The notes under the pieces: generated by a model | What the model was told of the DNA's origin: nothing | Databases searched by the model: none | What the model saw: the letters and a program-made list of their open reading frames with translations, nothing else | Shown here: positions 17,359 through 25,308 of the stretch, piece after piece | How the letters are laid out: each line of letters starts with the position of its first letter | Numbering within the stretch: position 1 is the first letter of the stretch | Assembly (NCBI RefSeq): GCF_011388195.1 | Contig: NZ_CP049990.1 | Coordinates: 558,001 to 622,000 of the forward strand | Origin: Pusillimonas sp. DMV24BSW_D | Lineage (GTDB): Bacteria > Pseudomonadota > Gammaproteobacteria > Burkholderiales > Burkholderiaceae_B | Length of the DNA stretch: 64,000 bases | Reading direction: 5' to 3' | Position numbers and translations under genes: made by a program

Positions 17359-17945
17359 GGCTTTTCACCTTCCAAAAACCAAGTGTTCTCCAAACACTCG
17401 CGCAACCGCAATCTTGCCCGGTACAACACCACATGCAAGTTGCTGGTTGTCATTTTTAAAACGTCACAAATTTCCACGCTGTCCATTTCCAGGAATTCAC
17501 GCATGGTAAATACACGCGCCTGCTGGTCGGGCAAACCGTGCAAACACGCCTCGAACACCAACCAGAACTGGGCGCTGTGCAAATCCTCCAGCGGTTGTGC
17601 CCAGGCAACCGGGCGCTCGTGTCGCTGCCAATGTCCACGCTTCGTAAACAGCGCCTCCAGGTCAGCGTCGCTGTCGGCATCCAGCGAACTGAAGGCCGCC
17701 TCACGCTGACGTTGACGCAGCGTGTCGGTAATTTTGTTTTTCAGAATGCCAAACACCCAGGTTTTAATCGCTGAACGTTGTTCGAACGAGCGCGCGTTTT
17801 TCAACGCGCCGGCCAAGGCCTCCTGAACCGCGTCCTCGGCAGCACTGTCATCTTGCAGATGCAATATGGCGAACTTGAGCATTTGACTGCGCAAGCTGCT
17901 TAAGAAAACCGGGTCGGCAAGATCGGCTTGGGAGTCTGGGTTCAT
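17352..17945 (-). CDS. ECF-family RNA polymerase sigma factor
   Basis: A 197-residue ECF sigma factor. Region 2 is visible at about residues 15-90 (MLKFAILHLQDDSAAEDAVQ, then IKTWVFGILKNKITDTLRQ) and region 4 at about 130-190 (LPDQQARVFTMREFLEMDS, then NLHVVLYRARLRLRECLE). It lies first in an operon with the zinc-finger anti-sigma, arsS and the TVP38-flavoprotein. A promoter matching that of the bufferin operon lies 38-64 nt before its ATG, which predicts autoregulation and control of bufA1BC-doxX. SigF-type ECF factors are known to control bufferin genes in Caulobacter; the orthology here is inferred. Confidence 0.92.
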   Translation of the reverse strand: MNPDSQADLADPVFLSSLRSQMLKFAILHLQDDSAAEDAVQEALAGALKNARSFEQRSAIKTWVFGILKNKITDTLRQRQREAAFSSLDADSDADLEALFTKRGHWQRHERPVAWAQPLEDLHSAQFWLVFEACLHGLPDQQARVFTMREFLEMDSVEICDVLKMTTSNLHVVLYRARLRLRECLENTWFLEGEKPC

Positions 17946-17982
17946 CGGCTTGTCGTGCGTATGTGATTCCTCATTTTGATTA

Positions 17983-18009
17983 GTCGACGCTACGCCCCAA
18001 TTCTTACAG
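17983..18009 (-). promoter_or_regulatory. ECF-sigma-type autoregulatory promoter
   Basis: Minus-strand CTGTAAGAA (18009-18001), 14 nt, CGAC (17986-17983), 38 nt before the sigma-factor ATG. Both elements and the spacing are identical to those upstream of bufA1 (13981-13955), while the 14-nt spacers differ, which argues for selection on the elements. Confidence 0.7.
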
Positions 18010-18014
18010 CCTGG

Positions 18015-20165
18015 CTACTGCGCAACGGTTTCCGGCTCATACACCGTGACACGGTCACGACCTGCAGACTTCGACTCATAAGCAGCCTGATCAGCCTGAC
18101 GCATAAGCAAGTCACCGTCCAGTGGCCGATCGGGCTCAAAATAGGCAACACCCAAACTCCCACTCACCCAGGCCTGACCCCGAGCTAAAACAATCGGCTC
18201 ACGCACAGCATCAAGGATGCGATCAAAAATCGACTTATCATCAGGATTACAAATAATTAGCGCATACTCATCGCCTCCCAAACGCGCGACGGTATCCCCG
18301 CTCTTAACCACCCTCTCAAGCCGGCGGGCGACCTCAATCAACACTTTATCGCCTGCTTCATGCCCATACTTGTCATTGACAGGCTTGAAATGATCCAGAT
18401 CCATCATGCACACCGCAACACGCTCACCTTGAGAGCGCGCGCTATCAAGGGCGTGTCTCAGGCACTCAGCAAAAAGGCGCCGGTTCGGAATCCCGGTAAG
18501 CGGATCGAAATGCGCCATTTCACTTAATTCTTTCTCGTATTTCTTGCGCTCGGAAATATCACTAAAGACAGTGACATGATGCGCAACGGTGTTCTTTTCG
18601 TCATACACCTCTACCACCGACAGCTCCACCGGGAAGTAACCACCGGCGTCCCGTTTTGCCCATAGCTCGCCCCGCCATCGCCCCGCCTGCTCAAGTCCTG
18701 CCATCATCGCGTCGGACGGCGTCGCAGCGTCGGGTGTCTCAACAAAAACTGACTCGCTGAATGCACCTCTCACATCGTCGAGCTCATAGCCAGTTAATTC
18801 GACAAACGCACGGTTCACGTCAATAAAACGATGGCGCCGGTCGGTGATGCAAATACCCTCGCGGCTTGCGTCATACACGCTGGCCGCCAGCCGCAACTGA
18901 TCGCGCGCCCTTTTTAACTCGGTAATGTCGGTTAAATAACCGTGCCACAAAATCGCACCATCAGACTGCAACTTTGGCGTTGCGGTACCCTCGACCCATC
19001 GTTCGCCGTAAGACGGATGTAACACCCGATACGCATGACGCCAGGTCGCCAAAGTGCGTGCCGACTGTTGAATCGAAGCACTTACCCCTTGCACGTCGTC
19101 CCGATGAATACGCTGAAAAACTGCCGATGCGTCTTCCAGCAATTCATCAGCAGAAAAACCATAAATGTCGCGAATACCATCACTGGCAAACGGGAATGAA
19201 CTATTGCCTTCCGTGTCCAGACGATATTGATATAAGCCTCCGGGAACATTCGCCGATAGCTCGCGGAAACGCGTCAGCCAGGCATCGCGCTCGGCCTGGG
19301 CGCGCCTTCTTGCCGTGATATCAAGATGCGTGCCAAACATCCATTCGGGCTTGCCGTCGGGTGTTCTGGTAGCCAAGCGCCCACGGTCGTGAACCCAAAC
19401 CCAGTAACCGTCTTTGTGCCACATACGTGCTTCAAAATCGTAATGTGAATGCGCATCGGCAACATGTTGCTTCAACAGTTTTTCCGAGACGTTCAAGTCG
19501 TCGGGATGAACGAACCTTAACCAGGTTTGAATCGAAATCGGCTCGAGTTCCGCCAATTGATACCCGACGATCTGTGCCCAACGCTCATTCAAACGCAACT
19601 CACCTGTTTGAATATTCCATTCCCAAGTGCCGGCCTGGGTGCCGTCGATAATACTTTCCAACCGCTGCCGGCTATCACGATTTTGCCTGCGGACTCGCCG
19701 TTCACGACGGTAAACCAACATCAATACGAAAACCAGGCCAATCGTTACCACCATTAACACCGCCAATATGACGAGCATGAGGGTGTATTTGTGCCAGATA
19801 TCAAGCCAGCCAAAAGACGGCGCATTTGGGGGTGAAACCACACTGGCTATGGCGTTCGCAATATCGAAATGGCCACCTTGAGAAGCAACAAGCGTAACCA
19901 CTAAGCCGGAGAGTTGGTCTTGCGTGCGCAAATTTATATAATGAGGGTCAGGCACCCACCTCAACGCTGGCACCGGCTTTGGCTGGTAAGCAAACATTCC
20001 CGGAAGCGGTTCTGTGTGCGTCGCGTTTTGTAATTGCGCTGATGCAAGATTAAAAATTGAACTGCCGAACACCCATACAAGTGCCAGCACCATTAGCGGC
20101 GTTACCGCCGCTTTTACTTTTGCCGCCGTACAACGTAGTGAAGATCTACCTGAGCGGAAACGCAT
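18015..20165 (-). CDS. Membrane PAS-GGDEF diguanylate cyclase
   Basis: A 716-residue protein. Transmembrane helix 1 is at about 20-42 and helix 2 at about 128-152, bracketing a periplasmic stretch of only some 85 residues. PAS/PAC units follow at about 165-290 (WEWNIQTGELRLNERWAQIV), 295-415 (GIRDIYGFSADELLED) and 420-540 (CITDRRHRFIDVNRAFVELT), then a GGDEF domain from 545 (HFDPLTGIPNRRLFAECL) with GGDEY at 630-634. The intact catalytic loop predicts cyclic di-GMP synthesis. There is no EAL domain. The periplasmic region begins ALRWVPDP like a solute-binding sensor but is much too short for one. It diverges from prfC across 87 bp; the sensed signal is unknown. Confidence 0.9.
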   Translation of the reverse strand: MRFRSGRSSLRCTAAKVKAAVTPLMVLALVWVFGSSIFNLASAQLQNATHTEPLPGMFAYQPKPVPALRWVPDPHYINLRTQDQLSGLVVTLVASQGGHFDIANAIASVVSPPNAPSFGWLDIWHKYTLMLVILAVLMVVTIGLVFVLMLVYRRERRVRRQNRDSRQRLESIIDGTQAGTWEWNIQTGELRLNERWAQIVGYQLAELEPISIQTWLRFVHPDDLNVSEKLLKQHVADAHSHYDFEARMWHKDGYWVWVHDRGRLATRTPDGKPEWMFGTHLDITARRRAQAERDAWLTRFRELSANVPGGLYQYRLDTEGNSSFPFASDGIRDIYGFSADELLEDASAVFQRIHRDDVQGVSASIQQSARTLATWRHAYRVLHPSYGERWVEGTATPKLQSDGAILWHGYLTDITELKRARDQLRLAASVYDASREGICITDRRHRFIDVNRAFVELTGYELDDVRGAFSESVFVETPDAATPSDAMMAGLEQAGRWRGELWAKRDAGGYFPVELSVVEVYDEKNTVAHHVTVFSDISERKKYEKELSEMAHFDPLTGIPNRRLFAECLRHALDSARSQGERVAVCMMDLDHFKPVNDKYGHEAGDKVLIEVARRLERVVKSGDTVARLGGDEYALIICNPDDKSIFDRILDAVREPIVLARGQAWVSGSLGVAYFEPDRPLDGDLLMRQADQAAYESKSAGRDRVTVYEPETVAQ

Positions 20166-20252
20166 GAGCTGGATTATTGTCTGTCAATTTTTTGCTTAAT
20201 ATACCGCAACTTCTTATTTTTCCATCTAAAAACCTACCAACTTAACGAGTTA

Positions 20253-21863
20253 ATGTCCTCTTTGCCTATCCCACAGGAAGTTGCGCGCCGCCGCACTTTC
20301 GCCATTATTTCGCACCCTGATGCCGGTAAAACCACCCTAACTGAAAAGCTTTTGCTGTTCGCGGGTGCCATTCAAATTGCCGGGGCGGTGAAAGGGCGCA
20401 AGTCTTCGCGTCATGCCTCTTCCGACTGGATGGACATCGAAAAACAACGCGGCATTTCCGTGGCGTCGTCGGTCATGCAAATGGAATACCGCGACTGCGT
20501 CATCAACTTGCTCGACACACCGGGCCACCAGGATTTCTCAGAAGACACCTACCGTGTGCTGACTGCGGTGGATGCTGCATTAATGGTCATTGACGGTGCC
20601 AATGGGGTTGAGCCACAAACCATTCGTCTGTTACAAGTGTGCCGCGCACGCAACACGCCCATTATTACCTTCGTCAACAAGTTCGACCGCGAAGTACAGG
20701 AGCCCTTGAACCTGCTTTCAGAGATTGAAGACCACCTGGGTATGGATGCCATTCCGTTCTCGTGGCCAGTCGGTATGGGGCGTCATTTCGGCGGTGTATT
20801 TGATATTCGACGCGACCGCATGCGCGTTTTCCGGGCAGGGGAAGAGCGCCGTACCGAGAACGATGAGTTAATTGACGGCATTAACAACCCCGACATTGCC
20901 ACGCGCTTTGGCACTGACTTCGACAAGGCACGCGATGAGATCGACCTGATTACAGGTGCAGCCCCACCGTTCGACCACGACGCCTTTTTAGGCGGGCGCC
21001 AGACCCCGGTTTTTTTCGGGTCTGCCATTAACAATTTTGGTGTTCAGGAAGTGCTGGATGCACTGGTTGATCTTGCGCCCCCGCCAGGACCACGTGAGGC
21101 CCTGGAACGCGAAGTGAAGCCCGACGAATCCAAATTCAGCGGCGTGGTGTTTAAAGTGCAGGCCAATATGGACCCTGCCCATCGCGACCGGGTCGCGTTT
21201 GTGCGCGTCAGCTCGGGCGTTTTCAATCGCGGCATGCGCTTGAAAGTAGCCCGGACCGGCAAGGAAATTCGGCTGAATAATGTGGTGTCTTTTTTATCGC
21301 AGCGGCGCGAACTGGTTGAAGAAGCTTTTGCCGGTGACGTCATCGGCATTCCCAACCACGGAGTGCTGCACCTGGGCGATGTGCTAACCGAAGGTGAAAA
21401 ACTGCAATTTACTGGCTTGCCGTTCTTCGCACCGGAACTGTTTCAGGCCGTTGAGGTCAAAGACCCTTTACGCACCAAGCAATTGCGTACCGGGCTCACG
21501 CAGCTGGGCGAAGAGGGCGCAATCCAGGTGTTCCGGCCTGTCGCGGCAGGGGGCGCATTGTTGTTGGGCGCCATCGGTCAATTGCAGTTCGAAGTGGTGG
21601 CACAACGATTGAAGTCGGAATACGGTGTCGACGCCCGAATGATGCCGTCGCGCTACAACCTGGCTCGTTGGGTCACCGCGCCCGATAGTAAAACTTTGCA
21701 AAAGTTTCTCGACAGCAATGCGGCCAATATTGCCTACGATGTCGTCGAAGCGCCTGCTTTTCTGGCCAGCTCATCCGCGCAACTCCGTGTCGTTCAAGAG
21801 TTGTATCCAGATGTCACTTTCCATGCAATGCGTGAACATGGTGGCCAGGTTTTCTCAACCTGA
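20253..21863 (+). CDS. prfC: Peptide chain release factor 3
   Basis: A 536-residue translational GTPase that recycles RF1/RF2 from the ribosome after termination. The P-loop is SHPDAGKTTLTEKL, followed by the switch region GISVASSVMQME, DTPGHQDFS and NKFDRE. Domains II and III follow (GVVFKVQANMDPAHRDRVAF, FPALFQAV-like PELFQAVEVKDPLRTKQL). The combination of length, the ARRRTFAIISHP start and VTFHAMREHGGQVF near the C-terminus separates RF3 from EF-G and from TypA. It is a single gene; the next ORF begins 61 bp downstream. Confidence 0.95.
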   Translation: MSSLPIPQEVARRRTFAIISHPDAGKTTLTEKLLLFAGAIQIAGAVKGRKSSRHASSDWMDIEKQRGISVASSVMQMEYRDCVINLLDTPGHQDFSEDTYRVLTAVDAALMVIDGANGVEPQTIRLLQVCRARNTPIITFVNKFDREVQEPLNLLSEIEDHLGMDAIPFSWPVGMGRHFGGVFDIRRDRMRVFRAGEERRTENDELIDGINNPDIATRFGTDFDKARDEIDLITGAAPPFDHDAFLGGRQTPVFFGSAINNFGVQEVLDALVDLAPPPGPREALEREVKPDESKFSGVVFKVQANMDPAHRDRVAFVRVSSGVFNRGMRLKVARTGKEIRLNNVVSFLSQRRELVEEAFAGDVIGIPNHGVLHLGDVLTEGEKLQFTGLPFFAPELFQAVEVKDPLRTKQLRTGLTQLGEEGAIQVFRPVAAGGALLLGAIGQLQFEVVAQRLKSEYGVDARMMPSRYNLARWVTAPDSKTLQKFLDSNAANIAYDVVEAPAFLASSSAQLRVVQELYPDVTFHAMREHGGQVFST

Positions 21864-21924
21864 CACACGGTATTTCGCTCAACGCTTTATACTTGGAATC
21901 GTGTTTCATAACCCGAGGGTTTAA

Positions 21925-22578
21925 ATGTCCTGGCGAATCATGTTCGCAATTTTGCTGGTACTGGCCGGCGCCTCAGCCTGGGGCGGCCTGCGCCTTGGCG
22001 AATGGCTGGTTGCCCATGGGCCAACCGCTACCGCAGCACCGGGGCGGCCGGAACTTGCACCGGTTGAGGTGCTCGATGCCGACGGGCGCCCATTCTCGCA
22101 ACAACCTCCTCAGCCGCTGGTGAACGGACAGCTAGCCATTCCGCAGGGCGTAGAACCTGTGCCATGGCAAATTGCGGAACAAGCAGCGGGCGAAACTTTA
22201 GCCAGTGAAGTGATCGCGGTGTCAACCAGCCCTATTACAATGGTTGAAGCAGAACAAATAGCCGCCATAGAACAAGGCCGACTCTCGGGCATAGGCGATG
22301 TGGGTGACTTAATGTCGAACCTGGGCACACAAAACGGCAACATGCCGTTGCAACCGGTGGAAATGCCCAATCCTCCGCCCCCACCACCGGAAACACCCAT
22401 GAATAACACCGGTACCGGTCAGGCCAACTGGCGAGCACAATTGCAAGACGAGCTGCAGCAGTGCAACCTGGAAAGCTTTTTCGACCGCCCCAGTTGCACA
22501 TGGGCGGCGCGCAACAAATACTGCACCCCAAACAACGCCTGGGGCCAAATTGACGACTGTCCTTCCAGAAACTTTTAA
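21925..22578 (+). CDS. Exported or membrane-anchored protein of unknown function, proline-rich with C-terminal cysteines
   Basis: A 217-residue protein I cannot assign to a known function. An N-terminal hydrophobic segment (about 5-25) acts as an anchor or signal. The middle (about 35-165) is low complexity with many Pro, Gln and Glu residues, including a PPPPPPE run. The last 45 residues are compact and conserved-looking: LQDELQQCNLESFFDRPSCT, AARNKYCTPNNAWGQIDDCP, with four cysteines that could form two disulfides. Similar C-terminal cysteine modules occur in uncharacterised Burkholderiales proteins. A GAGG site lies 8 nt before the ATG. Confidence 0.75.
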   Translation: MSWRIMFAILLVLAGASAWGGLRLGEWLVAHGPTATAAPGRPELAPVEVLDADGRPFSQQPPQPLVNGQLAIPQGVEPVPWQIAEQAAGETLASEVIAVSTSPITMVEAEQIAAIEQGRLSGIGDVGDLMSNLGTQNGNMPLQPVEMPNPPPPPPETPMNNTGTGQANWRAQLQDELQQCNLESFFDRPSCTWAARNKYCTPNNAWGQIDDCPSRNF

Positions 22579-22646
22579 TTCCTGACAGGCCAGTTTCAAA
22601 TAACGGCTCACCCCCACACAATTGGCGACGGCATAAAGAATAAATC

Positions 22647-23735
22647 ATGGGCCTGAAAGCAATATTCAAAAACTGGGTTGAACGCTACTTCTCTGATGAA
22701 GAGGCCGTCATTCTCCTGGTGGTATTGGTGGCGGGCTTTGCCACCGTTATTCTTTTCGGGCACATACTCGCCCCATTCCTAACAGCATTAGTTATTGCCT
22801 TTTTGCTGCAGGGTGTCGTCAACTGGCTTGAAAAACGCCGTGTGCCACATCTGCTTGCCGTGATTCTGGTTTTTACGGGCTTTGTCGGGCTGTTGCTAAG
22901 CCTGGCCTTTATCCTCTTGCCATTAATATGGGATCAATTGGTCGGCCTTGTGCAGGAGACGCCACGTATTTTTGCCAGCGGGCAACTCCTGTTAGACAAC
23001 CTGCAAGCCCGTTTCCCGCAACTGATTACGCCTAACCAAATTCAGGAATGGATCTACGTCGCGGGGCGTGAAATAACCCAGTTCGGCCAACGCGCCCTCA
23101 CGCTGTCGCTTTCCTCTCTAGGCAACGTGCTGGCATTGATTATTTATCTGGTTCTTGTGCCGATTCTGGTTTTCTTTCTACTGAAAGACCGCCGAAAATT
23201 GACAGACTTTGTGTTGTCCATGCTCCCACGCAAACGCACGCTGATGACACGCATCTGGACGGAAATGGACGATCAGATTGCCAATTACGTACGCGGGAAA
23301 TTCATCGAAATCATTATTGTCGGGGTTGTTTCTTTCATTACATTTACGTTTTTTGGCTTACCGTACTCTGCTTTGCTAGGGGTACTGGTAGGCCTTTCAG
23401 TGCTCGTACCCTACATTGGCGCCGCCGTCGCCACCTTGCCGGTCGCGGCGGTAGCAGGCTTTTACTTTGGCTTTAGCAACGACTTTATGTATGTCTTGAT
23501 TGCCTATGGCGTCATTCAGGCTCTCGACGGAAATGTCCTGGCGCCTGTCCTGTTTTCAGAAACCAACAATATCCACCCGGTATCGATTATTGTGGCTGTG
23601 CTGTTCTTCGGCGGCATTTGGGGTTTTTGGGGGGTATTTTTTGCCATCCCCCTGGCTACGCTGCTCAAAGCATTGGTATATGCGTGGCCGCGCAGTTTGG
23701 CGCAGCAAAAGCAACTCGAGAACACAGAAGGTTAA
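22647..23735 (+). CDS. AI-2E family transporter (PerM-like membrane protein)
   Basis: A 362-residue polytopic membrane protein with about eight hydrophobic helices: paired helices at about 20-60, one near 75-95, a long amphipathic region at 105-165, and helices at 170-190, 225-250, 255-285 and 290-345. Family motifs include FLLKDRRKLTDFVLSMLPR and YVRGKFIEIIIVGVVSFITF, and the late PVSIIVAVLFFGGIWGFWGV. Members export diverse small molecules or ions; only some handle autoinducer-2, so the substrate is open. It converges on the cupin gene and the two stops overlap in a shared TTAA. Confidence 0.9.
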   Translation: MGLKAIFKNWVERYFSDEEAVILLVVLVAGFATVILFGHILAPFLTALVIAFLLQGVVNWLEKRRVPHLLAVILVFTGFVGLLLSLAFILLPLIWDQLVGLVQETPRIFASGQLLLDNLQARFPQLITPNQIQEWIYVAGREITQFGQRALTLSLSSLGNVLALIIYLVLVPILVFFLLKDRRKLTDFVLSMLPRKRTLMTRIWTEMDDQIANYVRGKFIEIIIVGVVSFITFTFFGLPYSALLGVLVGLSVLVPYIGAAVATLPVAAVAGFYFGFSNDFMYVLIAYGVIQALDGNVLAPVLFSETNNIHPVSIIVAVLFFGGIWGFWGVFFAIPLATLLKALVYAWPRSLAQQKQLENTEG

Positions 23736-24388
23736 TGTTCGCCCAAGCGGCCTGTTTTAATATAAAACTTTGCCCCTTGGCCTCCCGCGGCGAAACCGGG
23801 ATACACTCCTTCGGGCAAGCGAATCCAGCTCCCGGAAGAATAAGTTCGCTGCCGATCCAGAACACTGCCTTGCAGCACGAATATTTCCGCACCCGGCATA
23901 GAGCCACTGAACAAAGACGCCCCCGCCGGCAAACGCACCAACCTGACATTTTCCGAACTATCTGAATAAAGGGGGCAGTATTCTCTTTCCGGCTCCACAA
24001 CCCAATTAGCCGGGTTGTTGGTATCGATACGCACTTCGCTCGTTTCTTCCCCGCCCATTTGCCATAGCTTAACGAAGATAACGACGCCTTCTTCACTAAA
24101 AGGTCGATGCGACGACCCAGGCGGGCTGCGCAAATACCAGCCCGCCGGATAATGACGGTTATCTTCAGAAAACGTGCCCGACAGCACGAGAATTTCTTCG
24201 CCGCCGGGATGTGAGTGGACCGGAAAAAAAGACTGGGGCGCGTACCTGACGACGCTGGTTGCACGCGCTTTCTCTTCGCCTACGCGATCGAGCATGACCC
24301 GCTCAACCCCTGCTTGGGGCGAAGACACCCACTCATATTGATCGGGCAAAACAAAAGCAGGTTTTGAAAAGTCGGCGTTAATACGCAT
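23732..24388 (-). CDS. Double-cupin protein, ChrR-like
   Basis: A 218-residue protein with two cupin units. The first (about 45-110) has the ChrR-type metal-binding motif HSHPGGEEILVLSGTFSED, with matching PGSSHRPFS. The second (about 150-210) is degenerate (MPGAEIFVLQGSVLDRQ, no histidine pair). ChrR cupins bind zinc and act as anti-sigma sensors of singlet oxygen, but this protein lacks the N-terminal zinc-finger anti-sigma domain, so a stand-alone cupin of unknown role is more likely. It lies 12 nt downstream of bfr on the same strand and probably shares its transcript. Confidence 0.82.
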   Translation of the reverse strand: MRINADFSKPAFVLPDQYEWVSSPQAGVERVMLDRVGEEKARATSVVRYAPQSFFPVHSHPGGEEILVLSGTFSEDNRHYPAGWYLRSPPGSSHRPFSEEGVVIFVKLWQMGGEETSEVRIDTNNPANWVVEPEREYCPLYSDSSENVRLVRLPAGASLFSGSMPGAEIFVLQGSVLDRQRTYSSGSWIRLPEGVYPGFAAGGQGAKFYIKTGRLGEH

Positions 24389-24400
24389 CGCAAAAACGCT

Positions 24401-24871
24401 TTACTCTTCCATTTGGCTTTGCAGGTAATTCTGAACACCCACTTTTTCAACCAATTCAATTTGAGTTTCAAGCCAATCGATATGTTCTTCCGTGTCGTCG
24501 AGAATTTCCTGCAACAAGTCGCGTGACACGTAATCGCGCACCGACTCGCAATAGGCAATGCCGTCTTTGATGGTTTCCTGGGCACCCGATTCCAGTTTTA
24601 AATCGCACGACAACACTTCCGGCACGTTTTCGCCGATAAGCAACTTATGCAGGTCTTGAAGATTCGGCAAACCGTCGAGCATGAAAATGCGTTCGATGAG
24701 TTTGTCGGCGTGCTTCATTTCACCGATGGACTCGTCGTACTCGTGTTTGCCCAGTTTGTTGAAGCCCCAGTGATTCAGCATGCGCGCATGCAGAAAGTAC
24801 TGGTTAATGGCGGTGAGTTCGTTTTTGAGTTGTTTATTCAGATGCTGAATAACGGTGGCGTCGCCCTTCAT
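24401..24871 (-). CDS. bfr: Bacterioferritin
   Basis: A 156-residue four-helix iron-storage protein. Ferroxidase ligands are recognisable: Glu18 in [16 protein letters not shown], Glu51 in [18 protein letters not shown] with its EXXH pair, and the later [17 protein letters not shown]. The haem-ligand region contains Met52 (GEMKHAD). It stores iron as a 24-mer in the cytoplasm. An AGGAGAACCGTC site precedes the ATG. The ferredoxin Bfd, which releases iron from Bfr, is encoded 93 bp upstream on the same strand, and a Fur-like site lies at the Bfd start. Confidence 0.95.
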   Translation of the reverse strand: MKGDATVIQHLNKQLKNELTAINQYFLHARMLNHWGFNKLGKHEYDESIGEMKHADKLIERIFMLDGLPNLQDLHKLLIGENVPEVLSCDLKLESGAQETIKDGIAYCESVRDYVSRDLLQEILDDTEEHIDWLETQIELVEKVGVQNYLQSQMEE

Positions 24872-24964
24872 GACGGTTCTCCTTGGCTTGCAAAACGTTA
24901 GATAACAAGCCTACCACGCCAGTGCGACTTTCGCACTAGCGGGAACCATAATTTGGCGCCTTTT

Positions 24965-25231
24965 TCAGGCGCGACGGGCCACGACTTCCGTGAAGCCGGG
25001 AGGTAGAGCGGTGTCGTTCGCTGCTGCCTCGATGGTTTCAACCATATCGTGCACTGCGGGGTACGCAGCCTGGCGACCACCGGGCAGATACTCGGAAGCG
25101 GTATCGGAACAGCACCCACAGCACGATGCCACGCCCAACTGGGCCTGGAGATCGGACATGGTATGAGCGCCTCCGGCAACCGCTTCACGCACTTGCCGCT
25201 CGGTAATGGCGTTACAGATACAAATAAACAT
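24965..25231 (-). CDS. bfd: Bacterioferritin-associated ferredoxin (Bfd-type [2Fe-2S] protein)
   Basis: An 88-residue [2Fe-2S] protein that donates electrons to bacterioferritin to mobilise stored iron. The four cluster cysteines are Cys4 and Cys6 (MFICICNAIT) and the pair in LGVASCCGCCSD, where extra cysteines leave the exact third and fourth ligands ambiguous. I use the ATG at 25231, which gives the family start M-[FY]-[IV]-C-I-C-N; an in-frame ATG five codons upstream is also possible. The C-terminus beyond residue 60 is longer than in the E. coli protein. A Fur-like box overlaps the start, and no clear ribosome site is seen, so a leaderless or very short leader transcript is possible. Confidence 0.85.
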   Translation of the reverse strand: MFICICNAITERQVREAVAGGAHTMSDLQAQLGVASCCGCCSDTASEYLPGGRQAAYPAVHDMVETIEAAANDTALPPGFTEVVARRA

Positions 25232-25248
25232 GAGAATAATTATCATCC
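25229..25248 (-). promoter_or_regulatory. Fur-like box overlapping the bfd start codon
   Basis: The plus-strand sequence TGAGAATAATTATCAT (25231-25246) is close to the classical Fur box (GATAATGATAATCATTATC) and includes the AATAATTATCAT core. It overlaps the chosen bfd ATG, so bound Fur would block the transcription start or early elongation. Iron repression of bfd is well known in related bacteria. Confidence 0.65.
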
Positions 25249-25308
25249 ATGTTTTTCTTCAACGCAAGCCCCCGTCAATTTTTTTTGTAACTGTCCTGCC
25301 ACAAAAAA

